Assembly: GCF_010560025.1 (NCBI RefSeq)
Contig: NZ_SAIY01000004.1
Span: forward strand, 124,001-188,000
Direction: 5' to 3'
DNA: 64,000 bases
From: Verrucosispora sioxanthis
Lineage (GTDB): Bacteria; Actinomycetota; Actinomycetes; Mycobacteriales; Micromonosporaceae
Part shown: positions 8,803 through 19,256 of the stretch, piece after piece
Position numbering within the stretch: position 1 is the first letter of the stretch
Layout: each line of letters starts with the position of its first letter
The notes under the pieces: generated by a model
The model's database searches: none
What the model was told of the DNA's origin: nothing
Seen by the model: the letters and a program-made list of their open reading frames with translations, nothing else
Translations under genes and position numbers: made by a program

Positions 8803-9846
8803 TCAGCGGCAGGGCAGGGTGGGTGCGCCGGTGGTCGCGGTGACGGTGGAGAGCCGGGCGAATCCGGTGCCGACCAGGCCGAGAACAGCCTGGGCGGTGG
8901 CGCGGGGGGCGGTGCCGGGATCGAAGACACCACCGTCGAAGTCGACAGCGCCCCGGTCGGCGACCGGGGCGGCACACCCGACCTGAAGATCGGCCAGGAA
9001 CACGCGGGCCCGGAGCCAAGCCAGCGGCCGGCCGCCGTCGCGCAACGCCTGGGCCGCCAACCCGGTGCTGTTGGCGTTCGCGACCCCACCGGCGTTGGTG
9101 AACCCACCGTCGGTGCGTTGCACCGAGACCAGCCAGCGTAGTCCCGCGGCGGCGTCAGCCGGGCTGCCGGCGGCCCGCAACGCCTGCACCGCGACGGCGG
9201 TGGCGTCCACGTCGGAGACACAGAGCGGCTGCTCCGGCAGCAGCGGATAGCCGCCGTCCGGGCACCGGGTGCCGGCCAGCCAACCGGCGGCGACCGCCGG
9301 CGCGCCCTGCGCGGTCCGGTCCAGCGCGAGGATCGCGAAGGACTGGCTGAACGCGTTGCTGAAATCACCCCACGCCGACCGGTCGGTGAACCGGCCAGCC
9401 GGGTCCTGGAGCGACCGCAGCCGGGCAATGAGATCCACACCGCCGACGTCGGTCGGATCGCCGCCGCGAACCGCGACGGCGAGAGCGAGCTTGGCGGTCG
9501 CGCCCGCGTACGCCTCGGTGGCGCCGTCGCCGATGTACCCGTCGCGGACGTCCGGCCGGGTGGCCCAGGCCAACGCCTGAGCGCCGAAGTCGTCGGCGAC
9601 ACCGGCGGCGGCGAACGCGAAGACCGCGTCCAGGGTCAACCCCTGGTCCGGGTACGTGACCCCGTCGAAGACGGCCTCGAAACGTTCACCGTCGACCAAC
9701 TGTCGGGCCAACCATCCGGCGGCGGCATCCGTCCGGACGGCACCGGCCTGTGCGGGTGCGGCGTTCGTGGATGTGCTGAGAGTGAGGGCGGCGAGTATCC
9801 CGCAGAGCAGGGCGAGCAGGCGGTGCCGGCCCAGGCGAACGACCAT
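8803..9846 (-). CDS. Secreted alpha6/alpha6-toroid (prenyltransferase-like) protein, predicted cobalamin binder
   Basis: The 347-aa precursor starts with a signal peptide (about 1-35) and has helical repeats like those of the anchored paralogue at 6474-7931: GLTLDAVFAFAAAG, SQSFAILALDR, ATAVAVQALRAAG, QRTDGGF and GLAAQALRDGG. It lacks a sortase signal and ends at PTLPCR, so it should be freely secreted. ATG 9846 follows GGAAAGGCGCC. It leads a two-gene operon with the DUF4430-like gene 8278-8766 behind riboswitch A. The pairing of a toroid with a beta-like partner repeats the arrangement in the next operon. Confidence 0.72.
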   Translation of the reverse strand: MVVRLGRHRLLALLCGILAALTLSTSTNAAPAQAGAVRTDAAAGWLARQLVDGERFEAVFDGVTYPDQGLTLDAVFAFAAAGVADDFGAQALAWATRPDVRDGYIGDGATEAYAGATAKLALAVAVRGGDPTDVGGVDLIARLRSLQDPAGRFTDRSAWGDFSNAFSQSFAILALDRTAQGAPAVAAGWLAGTRCPDGGYPLLPEQPLCVSDVDATAVAVQALRAAGSPADAAAGLRWLVSVQRTDGGFTNAGGVANANSTGLAAQALRDGGRPLAWLRARVFLADLQVGCAAPVADRGAVDFDGGVFDPGTAPRATAQAVLGLVGTGFARLSTVTATTGAPTLPCR

Positions 9847-9882
9847 CGGTTGGCGCCTTTCCGGCCCGGCGGTCGTCGAGAC

Positions 9883-9912
9883 CCGGCCCGCCGTGATGCT
9901 GCGGCGGGCCGG
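9883..9912 (-). terminator. GC-rich hairpin between riboswitch A and its gene
   Basis: CCGGCCCGCCG (9883-9893) and CGGCGGGCCGG (9902-9912) form a perfect 11-bp stem with an 8-nt loop. It sits between the riboswitch core and ATG 9846 and has no U-tract. It may be the expression platform (terminator or ribosome-site control). Confidence 0.4.
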
Positions 9913-9957
9913 CCTCCGACCCGTGGGCCACGACGGGTGGGGAGCAGAGACTCGCGA

Positions 9958-10070
9958 GTACGGCAGGTGATCGGGCTCGCCACCAGGGATGCTCCCTGGC
10001 GGCCTACCGTTGCGGGCCAGCGCCGGACTTCGACCGGACTTCCCCCGCACGCACACGCGGTTGTTCAGTT
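9958..10070 (-). ncRNA. Cobalamin riboswitch A, upstream of the secreted toroid/DUF4430-like pair
   Basis: On the minus strand the core reads GTGCGGGGGAAGTCCGGT, CGAAGTCCGGCGCTGGCC, the B12-box CCGCAACGG, a CGCCAGGGA/TCCCTGGTGGCG stem, and the conserved 3' end GAGCCCGATCACCTGCC. These are the diagnostic cobalamin-riboswitch elements in the right order. A TTGACA -35 candidate lies upstream (its complement at 10102-10107). It controls the two-gene operon 9846-8278. Confidence 0.82.
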
Positions 10071-10290
10071 GTCGCGCCAGTCTCGTTCGCCGCACGGCCA
10101 CTGTCAATCAGCGACCGTACGTGCACCATGGGTAGCCGCTTCGCGGCGTGGCCACGGTCTCGCTCTCGCTCCAGCACATCCCGCTCCCGCTGAACCGGCC
10201 ACCGGCACAGGTGGACCGCCGAGGGATACAGCTCACAGCGAGCACCAGGCCGCCCCGCTGAGCGGCCGGGTCGGGATAGGGTGACCGACG

Positions 10291-10490
10291 GCGCTGGTTC
10301 GCCCGGCCGTTGCTGGTGGGGCGTCGTAAGAGGGAACCCGGTGAGAATCCGGGACTGCCCCGCAGCGGTGAGTGGGAACGACAGCCGTCACCACGCACTG
10401 GGCCCCCCGGCCTGGGAAGCGACGGCCAGTAGGAGACCGGACGGGTCCGGCACCGCCCACGAGTCCGAAGACCTGCCCGCGCTGCGGACA
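10291..10490 (+). ncRNA. Cobalamin riboswitch C, upstream of the thioesterase gene
   Basis: This is a textbook long cobalamin riboswitch on the plus strand: AAGAGGGAACCCGGTGAGA, ATCCGGGACTG, CCCCGCAGCGGTGAG, CCTGGGAAGCGACGGCCAGT, and GAGTCCGAAGACCTGCC. A GGGATAGGGTGA sequence just before it may contain the -10 box. GCCCGCG (10475-10481), overlapping the conserved 3' end, can pair with CGCGGGC (10517-10523), a possible switching helix. The first gene downstream is the acyl-CoA thioesterase at 10612, an unusual target. Confidence 0.88.
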
Positions 10491-10611
10491 CAAGGTGTGT
10501 GCGCTGCCGTCGACCTCGCGGGCGGGTCGGGCGGGTGACGCGCCGCAACGGCGTGTTCCTCGACGTGCGCGCCGACGGGTCGGTGGCTTGTTCCCCGAGA
10601 ACGGACGCCAC

Positions 10612-11124
10612 GTGCACGACACGACCACTCTCGCCGGCCGACCACCGTCGGCCTCCCACCTGACCCTGTCGCAGATCATGGACCAGCACCACACCAACCT
10701 GATGGGCACGGTCCACGGCGGCCGGATCCTCAACCTCATCGACTCCGTCGCCGGAGTGGTCGCCGCCCGACACTCCGACGGCCCGGCCGTCACCGCCGCC
10801 ATCGACGAGACCGCTTTCCTCCGCGCGGTCCGCGTCGGCGACGTCGTACACGTCGACGCCCGCATCACCTGGGCCGGCCGCAGCTCCATGGAGGTCACCG
10901 TCAAGGTCACCGCCGACCGGTGGGACCGCGCCGTACCACCGACCGACGTGGCCACCGCCCACCTCGTCATGGTCGCCGTCGACGACAACGGCCACCCCCG
11001 CCCGGTGCCGCCGCTGCTACCCCAGACCGACGGCGACCGGCGCCGCTACCGCGAGGCACAGATCCGCCGCGAGCACCGGCTGACCCTGCGCCGTGCCCTG
11101 CTCGACGGCACCGAGGATGCCTGA
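10612..11124 (+). CDS. Hotdog-fold acyl-CoA thioesterase
   Basis: The 170-aa protein has the YciA/BACH-type hotdog pattern: MDQHHTNLMGTVHGGRILNL (central helix with the GG turn), ETAFLRAVRVGDVV and ATAHLVMVAVDD. These enzymes hydrolyse acyl-CoA thioesters in the cytosol; substrate range cannot be predicted. GTG 10612 is chosen because the conserved region begins shortly after it. The frame is open far upstream, but that part overlaps the riboswitch. The gene lies about 120 nt downstream of cobalamin riboswitch C and would be under its control unless another promoter exists. A possible link is methylmalonyl-CoA or other acyl-CoA overflow when B12 is short, which is speculation. Confidence 0.8.
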   Translation: MHDTTTLAGRPPSASHLTLSQIMDQHHTNLMGTVHGGRILNLIDSVAGVVAARHSDGPAVTAAIDETAFLRAVRVGDVVHVDARITWAGRSSMEVTVKVTADRWDRAVPPTDVATAHLVMVAVDDNGHPRPVPPLLPQTDGDRRRYREAQIRREHRLTLRRALLDGTEDA

Positions 11125-11154
11125 GATGCTCGGACTCTCCACGGCAGCCCTCGC

Positions 11155-11346
11155 GTGACCCCCACCGGGCAACTGGTTCTGCTCGGCGCCGTCTTCATAA
11201 AAGTGCAGGTCACCGTCGACATCGCCCTCGGCGCAGGTGCCGGACGCCTCGCCCGACGGATGACTGACGTCCGCTGGTCACGGCGCGTCAACCAGGTCTG
11301 CGCAGTCGCGTTCGTCGCGCTCTTAATGCGACTGGCCGCCGGGTGA
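11155..11346 (+). pseudogene. LysE/RhtB-type exporter remnant (C-terminal fragment)
   Basis: This 63-aa frame matches only the last part of LysE-family amino-acid exporters: a hydrophobic stretch GQLVLLGAVFI, a basic loop GRLARRM, and the final helix FVALLMRLAAG. A full exporter has about 200 residues and five to six helices, and no start region is visible. It lies 30 bases after the thioesterase stop, so the 5' part was probably lost when this junction formed. Confidence 0.5.
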
Positions 11347-11362
11347 CCCCTTCGGCGTGGCC

Positions 11363-12985
11363 TTACAACTCCTTGCGGTGGTTCAGTCGGACGGCGCGCA
11401 GTACGACGTCGTCGACGTGGTGGGTGCTGATCGCTCCCGGGGGGCGGGGACGGGTTTCGTGCACGTCGATGCGCCAGTCGCTCGAAGCCGTGATCTCGGC
11501 GGTGATCTCGTCGATCGTGACGTACGCGTGCGGGTCGTACATGCGGGTCTGCTCGCCGGGGTCCGACGGCTGCTCGAGCCAGGTCAGGTCGTGACCGACG
11601 ACGAGCAGCGTCCCGCCGACGGCCACGGCGTCGAGCAGGTTGCGCAGGCCGCGCTGCTCGGGCGTGCGCTGGAACGAACCGTACTGTAGCGAGACGAGGT
11701 CGTAGGTCTCGTCTGCGTACGCGGCGGGGTCGTTGGCGTCGCGGTGCAGCGTGCGCACGTCGAGCCCGCGACGTTCCGCTTCGGCCTGGATCCGGTCGAG
11801 TGCCCTGCCGGAGACGTCGGAGGCGGTCACCTGCCAGCCTCGTTCGGCCAGCCAGAGCGCGTCGGCTCCCTCACCCGCGCCGACGTCGAGCGCCCGCCCC
11901 GGGGGCAGGTCCGTGGCCTCCGCCACGAGGGTGCCGTTCGGGTTGGCGCTCCACACGCGTTCCTGATCCCCGTAGCGACCGTCCCACTCGATCTCGACGC
12001 CGGAGGGACGGACACCCGCCGTGGTGTCCTCGGCAGCGAGGCTGAAGGCGATCTGGGCGCCGATCCAACTTCCGTTCGCGGCGGCCGGCAGGACCTGGGC
12101 GCTCGGGTCCGTCAGGTTCCCGGCGGCGAACACGCCCGGCACGCTGGTACGTCCGGTGGAGTCGACCGCGACGAGATCACCGAGTCCGCTGGGGTGAGCC
12201 GTGATGTCGATGCCCAGCCCGGCGAGCATCTCGACCCGGGGACGGAACCGGGCCCCGGTGAGGATCGCGTCGGCTGGCAGGCTGCGGCCGTCGGCGAGTT
12301 CGACGACGAGTGACCCGTCCGGGTCGGCGTCGGCCACCCGGCGCACCGCACTCTCGACCACGGCTACCCCGGAGGCGACGAGGGTCTGCACCGCGGCCGG
12401 GTCGATCCCCGTCGCGTCATGCAGCACCACGGTCAACCGGTCGGTCAGGTGCCGCATCAGCTGGGTCGGGTGCAGTCCCATCGGCGTCGTGACGATCTGC
12501 ACGACCCGCAGGTCGCGGACCTCCCAACCGTGGCAGAACGGACAGTTGAACACCTGAGCGCCCCAACGCTCGGCGAGACCCTCGATGTCGGGAAGCTCGT
12601 CAACGATGCCGGTCGCGGCCAGTACCCGGCGGGCGACGAGACCGTGCCCGCCCGAGAGGGCGAGGTGGAATCCGTCCTCCTCTTGCCGCACCGCCAGGAC
12701 ACGACCGGTGAGGACGTTGCCACCATAGCTACGGACCTCCTTGCGCCCGATGGCCCGCATCTCCTCGGGCGGGGTGCCCTCACGTCCGAGGTAGCCGTGC
12801 ATGTGCGCCGCCGGCGCGTTCCGCGGCGTGCCGTCGTCGACGACGATGACCGAGCGTCGCTGACGAGCGAGCTGCAGGGCGGCCGCCAGACCGGCCGCTG
12901 ATCCGCCGATGACGGCGACGTCGCATTTCCGGACGATGCTCTGGTGCGGTGTGTGTTCGGAGGCTCCGTGGGCATGATCTGTCAT
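11363..12985 (-). CDS. FAD-dependent oxidoreductase (thioredoxin-reductase-like) fused to a class I SAM methyltransferase
   Basis: This is a 540-aa two-domain protein. Residues about 20-320 form a thioredoxin-reductase-like flavoprotein: dinucleotide-binding GGSAAGLAAALQLA, a CPFCHGWE motif at the place of the redox-active CxxC, and GVFAAGNLTD near the end. Residues about 335-540 form a Rossmann methyltransferase with motif I LDVGAGEGADAL and acceptor region DLVSLQYGSF. This fusion recurs in actinobacteria, but no substrate is established to my knowledge. It is divergent from the XRE-cupin regulator at 13062, 76 bases away, which probably controls it. The CPFC pair suggests thiol redox chemistry. 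Confidence 0.85.
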   Translation of the reverse strand: MTDHAHGASEHTPHQSIVRKCDVAVIGGSAAGLAAALQLARQRRSVIVVDDGTPRNAPAAHMHGYLGREGTPPEEMRAIGRKEVRSYGGNVLTGRVLAVRQEEDGFHLALSGGHGLVARRVLAATGIVDELPDIEGLAERWGAQVFNCPFCHGWEVRDLRVVQIVTTPMGLHPTQLMRHLTDRLTVVLHDATGIDPAAVQTLVASGVAVVESAVRRVADADPDGSLVVELADGRSLPADAILTGARFRPRVEMLAGLGIDITAHPSGLGDLVAVDSTGRTSVPGVFAAGNLTDPSAQVLPAAANGSWIGAQIAFSLAAEDTTAGVRPSGVEIEWDGRYGDQERVWSANPNGTLVAEATDLPPGRALDVGAGEGADALWLAERGWQVTASDVSGRALDRIQAEAERRGLDVRTLHRDANDPAAYADETYDLVSLQYGSFQRTPEQRGLRNLLDAVAVGGTLLVVGHDLTWLEQPSDPGEQTRMYDPHAYVTIDEITAEITASSDWRIDVHETRPRPPGAISTHHVDDVVLRAVRLNHRKEL

Positions 12986-13061
12986 GCGTCAAGCGTAGGA
13001 ACCTCTGGCGGTATCTGACAGGCCGCTTGCGAGATCCGCAAAACACCCTCATGCTGAGAAG

Positions 13062-13619
13062 ATGAACGACCGCAGTGAGGTGGAGCGGCTGGCGCGCACC
13101 CGGCTGCGGAGCATCCGCACCACGCTCGGCTACTCCCTCGAGGAACTCGCCGAACGCACCAACCTCAGCCCGTCGACGATCAGCCGGGTCGAAACGGGCA
13201 AACGGACACTCAGCCTCGATGTGCTCGTGCCCTTGGCCAACGCGCTACAGGTAAGCCTCGACGTCCTCTTCGAGCCAACCAGCGACGAGGACGTGGTGAT
13301 CCGCCCCGTGCAGCACCGTTCGGGTTCGCGCACCACGTGGCCGCTGAGCCGCGTCGACGGACGCACCATGGCGATGAAGGTCCGGTTAGAGCCCGAGGCG
13401 ACGATGCCGGCCCAGCGGGTCCATCCCGGGTACGACTGGTTCCTCGTGCTCGATGGCAGGGTGCTGCTGTGGCTCGGTGAGCGGCAGATCGAAGTCGAAA
13501 AGGGCGAGGCAGCCGAGTTCTCGACGATGACCCCGCACTCGATGACAGCCCTCGACGAGCCGGCCGAGCTGATCATGATCTTCGACCGCGAGGGGCAACG
13601 CGCACATCTGCACCAGTAA
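13062..13619 (+). CDS. XRE-family regulator with C-terminal cupin domain
   Basis: The 185-aa protein has an N-terminal helix-turn-helix (about 10-65: IRTTLGYSLEELAERTNLSPSTISRVE, split here as sensor-independent HTH helices 2 and 3) and a C-terminal cupin barrel (about 105-180) with the partial metal-site pattern HPGYDWFLVLDG and a later PHSMTAL. Such proteins bind an operator through the HTH and a small ligand in the cupin. The divergent layout with the flavoprotein-methyltransferase fusion suggests that the shared 76-bp intergenic region holds its operator. No clear palindrome was found there. Confidence 0.85.
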   Translation: MNDRSEVERLARTRLRSIRTTLGYSLEELAERTNLSPSTISRVETGKRTLSLDVLVPLANALQVSLDVLFEPTSDEDVVIRPVQHRSGSRTTWPLSRVDGRTMAMKVRLEPEATMPAQRVHPGYDWFLVLDGRVLLWLGERQIEVEKGEAAEFSTMTPHSMTALDEPAELIMIFDREGQRAHLHQ

Positions 13620-13849
13620 GCCTGAAACCGGGCAGGACGGGACCGGCATGACGTGCCGATGACGCCGCGCCCTCATCGACGCGGCACCTCCGACGTTGGG
13701 CGGCCCGCCCTACGCACTCGACGAAGTGTGCAGCCACCGCGAACGCAGCCAGCGGACCGGCCACGTCGAGTGGCTGCACACCATCGAGAGGGACGACCAG
13801 GAGTGTCTGACGTGACGCCGGACAGATCAGGCCGGGCCGTCGCCGAGGT

Positions 13850-15283
13850 TCACACCGTACCGAAGAAGCTCCTGAGTGCCGGCACCCGGCGAATCAGGAG
13901 TTGGTCCAGTGCGAGGATCACCAGCAGCGACAGACCGAACAGGGGCAGGAACACGCCGAGGACGGCCATCGCGGCGAGCAGGAGCCAGTTGCCCCAGATC
14001 GGAAGTTCCCCGCGGGGTGCGGCCATCCCGGAGGCGGTGCCGCGGCGGGTCCACCACATCATCGGTCCGGTGACGCACATGAAGATCACGGCGAGGCAGA
14101 ACAGCGTGGACAGGATCTCGTTGGCGACGCCGAGACGCCGTCCCTCGTGCAGGGCGATTCCGTGGGACACGACCTTGGCCATGGCGCTGTAGTCGGCATA
14201 GCTGTACTGGCCGACCTTCTCGCCGCTGTACTGGTCGACGTGGACCGTTGTCTCCTGGGTGACGTCGGACTCGGCGGGGTTGCCGACGTTGTACCACTGG
14301 CTGCTCATCACGCTGAAGACGCCTGTTTCGCCTTCGGGATACATGATCAGGTACGGCCCGGGAGCGCCCTGTGCCTGCGCCGTGGCGACGGCCTTGTCGA
14401 TCGAGATCGGTGTGCCGGCGCCGGTGCTGGTGCCCTGCGGCGCGTTGCCGGAGGCCCATCCGGCGGGCGCCGACTGGCCGTCGCTGTTCTCGATCTGCTG
14501 CCGGATGGTGGACTCGGCACCGGGATCCTCGCCCCAGAGCGAGATGTTGCCGTGCACGGCGAGTTCCGACGCTTTGGCGCCCCAGAAGCCGGTCCACGGC
14601 AGGCCGGAGATGACGAGCAGCAGGACGCCGAGGCCCACGGGGAGCCCGACGATGGCGTGCCAGCCACGGACCCGGGCACCGCGTCTGCCCTTGGCCTGGG
14701 CGCCGCTGCGGGCCTTACGGCCGAGGAAGAAGATGATGAACCCGGTGATCGTCAGCACGATCCCCCAGGAGGCGCCGAGCTCGACGATCCGGTCTCCCAC
14801 GCCACCGTCGCCGATGAGCAGGTCACCGTGGATGCGCTCGGCCCAGGTGGAGACGAGTTGGTCCTGACTGAGCGCGCCGGTGACCTCGGAGGTGTAGGGG
14901 TTCACGTAGACGTTCGTGGTGCTGCCGTCCTCCTGAGCGGCGACGAACAGGGTGGCACGGTCGCCGACGCCGTCCTGAACGGACAGGATCGAACGATCCG
15001 GGAACTCAGCGCGAACAGCCGCTTCCTGGGCGGACAGCGTGACCCTCTGGGCACCCTCGACCACGGAAACCTTCAGCACCCCGGGATGCGTGAGGGAGTC
15101 CACGTCGTCGCGGAACATGTAGATCATGCCGGTGACGGAAAGGGCGAAAAGCACCGGGATGACGATGATCGAACCGTAGAAGTGCCAGCGCCAGAACGCG
15201 GCGAACCAGTTCGTCCTGCGGACTCTCGCGGTAGGCGCGGGCGTCTCCGCGGGAGGTGGCGCTTCGGTCTCTGAGACGGTCAT
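13850..15283 (-). CDS. PepSY-domain membrane protein (PepSY_TM / PiuB-like)
   Basis: The 477-aa protein has four membrane segments: one after a short cytoplasmic N-terminus (about 35-55), two near residues 170-235, one at 380-400, and a final hydrophobic hairpin at about 430-465. PepSY modules lie between them, in the regions starting near residues 65 and 290. The family includes iron-regulated and siderophore-reductase-like membrane proteins, but no function can be assigned here. It is divergent from the DUF5134 gene at 15342. Confidence 0.75.
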   Translation of the reverse strand: MTVSETEAPPPAETPAPTARVRRTNWFAAFWRWHFYGSIIVIPVLFALSVTGMIYMFRDDVDSLTHPGVLKVSVVEGAQRVTLSAQEAAVRAEFPDRSILSVQDGVGDRATLFVAAQEDGSTTNVYVNPYTSEVTGALSQDQLVSTWAERIHGDLLIGDGGVGDRIVELGASWGIVLTITGFIIFFLGRKARSGAQAKGRRGARVRGWHAIVGLPVGLGVLLLVISGLPWTGFWGAKASELAVHGNISLWGEDPGAESTIRQQIENSDGQSAPAGWASGNAPQGTSTGAGTPISIDKAVATAQAQGAPGPYLIMYPEGETGVFSVMSSQWYNVGNPAESDVTQETTVHVDQYSGEKVGQYSYADYSAMAKVVSHGIALHEGRRLGVANEILSTLFCLAVIFMCVTGPMMWWTRRGTASGMAAPRGELPIWGNWLLLAAMAVLGVFLPLFGLSLLVILALDQLLIRRVPALRSFFGTV

Positions 15284-15341
15284 CGAGGTGGGCCTTTCAA
15301 GCGTCGCCGGTCGCCCGGTTCACATGGTCTAAGTTGTAGTC

Positions 15342-15944
15342 GTGCTCGAGGCCCCATGGGTTCCCGTATTGACGGTCGTCTTCTTGCTGACCGGTCTCGT
15401 CTGCGTCGCCGACCTCGTCGTCCGCCGCCGGGCGGTTTCCCGTGACCAGCCCTTCTCCGATGAGGAACTGGTCGGCATCAACCACGGCGTGATGAGCGCG
15501 GCGATGATCCTCATGGTCTGGGTGATGGTGGAGGGCGCGGTCGCCTGGGCACAGATCGCGGTCTTCGCGATCCTCGCCCTCGCGCTGCTACCCGCCTACC
15601 GACGCACCCGGCATGCATCGGACCGAGCCGATCTGGTCAGTCACGCCGCGATGGACGTGGCGATGATCTGGATGCTCGCGGCCATGCCCACACTCATGTC
15701 CGAGTTGGGAACCGGCGGCGCAGGCGCCGGGCACTCCCACGGCGGCGGCGCCTCCGGCGGAGTACCCGTGCCGACACCGGCGTGGGCGGACACGGTCAAC
15801 ATCGCCTTCGTGGTACTCGCCGCCGCCACCGCCCTGTGGTGGCTGTACCGCACCATGACGGCGTCTCGCCACCGGCTGCACTCGCTCAGCTACTCCGTCA
15901 TGGCCGCTGGCATGGGAACCATGCTGCTACTCATGAACGTGTGA
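15342..15944 (+). CDS. DUF5134 membrane protein
   Basis: The 200-aa protein has five to six hydrophobic helices with conserved His/Met-rich positions (GINHGVMSAAMILMVW, HAAMDVAMIWML, HSLSYSVMAAGMG) and a periplasmic or cytoplasmic HSHGGG loop (about 132-137). This matches DUF5134, a family of unknown function. The His and Met residues in the membrane suggest metal (possibly copper) handling, which is inference. GTG 15342 is preceded by TAAGTT (15330-15335) at the distance expected for a leaderless transcript. Confidence 0.75.
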   Translation: MLEAPWVPVLTVVFLLTGLVCVADLVVRRRAVSRDQPFSDEELVGINHGVMSAAMILMVWVMVEGAVAWAQIAVFAILALALLPAYRRTRHASDRADLVSHAAMDVAMIWMLAAMPTLMSELGTGGAGAGHSHGGGASGGVPVPTPAWADTVNIAFVVLAAATALWWLYRTMTASRHRLHSLSYSVMAAGMGTMLLLMNV

Positions 15945-16138
15945 GGTGTCGCCTGGACTCGGCCCGCGACGACGCCACACCGGGCTCCGTCACCGGCGAA
16001 CCACTCAGTGCCGCCGAACACAGGACTTAGCGTCGACCACTCGCGGCCGGAGCAGAAACACGAAGGTACGCCTGCCTCCGCCGGTGATCCCGGTGGACCT
16101 TCACCTACGGCTGGAGGGCCGCAGCACCCCACCTTCGC

Positions 16139-17359
16139 TCAGGTGACCAGGGTTCCGTCCGAGATGCTGGCCGACGGCTCGCTGCCGGGAAGGACGGCAA
16201 TCGCCGACCCGAAGTCCGGAAGCAGCGCCGCGTACGCCTTTTCCAACTGGACCTGGCAGGTGGTGTAGTCGTCAGCCACCACAATGGCATGCCCGATTCG
16301 GCCGCCGAATCGGGCCGCCGGGGCCTCCGGCGCCGTCCACAGCGACTCGACACCGTCGGGCAGCCGAGCGGGTCGGCTCGTGGGTACGGTGTCTTCGACG
16401 GTGTCACCGTAACGGAAGATGATTCCGGCGGTACGTCGCCGCGTGTGCCGCAGCCGCGGTTGTCTCCCGAGCGCCGTGTCGACCGCCGCCGCGACCAGAT
16501 CGACGCCGGTGGCCAAGGGCACCAGCCGGGAGATCAGGTCACCACCGAGCCGGGCGTTGAGCCCGATCAACCGGGGTCCGTCGGCGGTCATCCGTACCTC
16601 GGTGTGGGTGACGCCCTCGCACAGCCCGAGCGCGGCGTGGGCGGCATCGACGGCACGGCGTACCGAGGCCAGGTGCTCGGCCTGCTGAGGAACTGAGATC
16701 AGTCGGCTGGCTGTCGCGAGTCCCGGCCCTGGTCCGACGTGCCGGCTTCCGGCCGCGACCACGTGCAACCGGCCGCTGTGTACCAGCACTGACTCGACGC
16801 TGATTTGCGGCCCGTCCAGGTACTCCTGCACCAGAGCGCCGTCGTCGCCGGCCGCCCCGGCATAGGCGCGGGCCAAATCCGCCGGGCTGCGAACCAGCCG
16901 CACCCCGGTGCCGCCGGTCCCCGAACGCGGCTTGACCACGACCGGGTACCCCAGCTCGGCGGCGGCGCGGAGGGCCTGAACCTCGTCGGTGACCAGGACT
17001 GACTGAGCCGACGGCACCCCCGCGGCGGCCCATGCCTGGTGCAGCCGGTGCTTGTCCCGGCAGGCGCGGGCCGACGGCACGGGATGACCGGGTAGCCGCA
17101 GCGCGCTGGTGGTGGCCGCGGCGGTCTCGATCCAGGCCTCCTCCCAGGTCAGCACCGCATCTACGGACTCTTTCCGAGCCAGTAGTAGCACGGACGTCAG
17201 GTCGTCGGCGGCGATCCGGTGAACCGAGTCGGCGTAGCGGATCTCCCAGGTCGCCAGAGACTCCTGGGCGAGCACCACATCATGCTCGGCGGCCACTGAT
17301 GCGAGCATGTGCTCGCGGTCCAGGTCACGTCCGCTACCGAGGATCAGGATTTTGGGCAT
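16139..17359 (-). CDS. ATP-grasp ligase of the metallophore-type cluster
   Basis: The 406-aa protein has an ATP-grasp fold: an N-terminal pre-grasp Rossmann part (MPKILILGSGRD), the nucleotide-binding strand YPVVVKPRSGTGGTG (about 145-159), the adenine hinge ALVQEYLDG and the metal-binding LIGLNARLGGD (about 267-277), plus a C-terminal domain. ATP-grasp ligases of this type join a carboxylate to an amine through an acyl-phosphate. It is the only visible ligase in the cluster. Its ATG lies 82 bases after the exporter stop and is probably co-transcribed. It may ligate a Dap-derived amine to an acid or amino acid; the actual substrates are unknown. Confidence 0.75.
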   Translation of the reverse strand: MPKILILGSGRDLDREHMLASVAAEHDVVLAQESLATWEIRYADSVHRIAADDLTSVLLLARKESVDAVLTWEEAWIETAAATTSALRLPGHPVPSARACRDKHRLHQAWAAAGVPSAQSVLVTDEVQALRAAAELGYPVVVKPRSGTGGTGVRLVRSPADLARAYAGAAGDDGALVQEYLDGPQISVESVLVHSGRLHVVAAGSRHVGPGPGLATASRLISVPQQAEHLASVRRAVDAAHAALGLCEGVTHTEVRMTADGPRLIGLNARLGGDLISRLVPLATGVDLVAAAVDTALGRQPRLRHTRRRTAGIIFRYGDTVEDTVPTSRPARLPDGVESLWTAPEAPAARFGGRIGHAIVVADDYTTCQVQLEKAYAALLPDFGSAIAVLPGSEPSASISDGTLVT

Positions 17360-17441
17360 GATGGATCCTTACGTCGCGAGAGCTTCGGGCGATAAATCGG
17401 TCTGCGCCGAGTCGGCGGGCCCCGGTCACGTCGAAGAAGGC

Positions 17442-19252
<1,811 letters not shown>

Positions 19253-19256
<4 letters not shown>

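Noticed and set aside
13620-13849. Plus-strand frame ending near 13815 (...GPPYALDEVCSH...TIERDDQECLT)
   Set aside because: It looks a little protein-like but has no start, no recognisable family and lies between two terminating genes; too weak to call.
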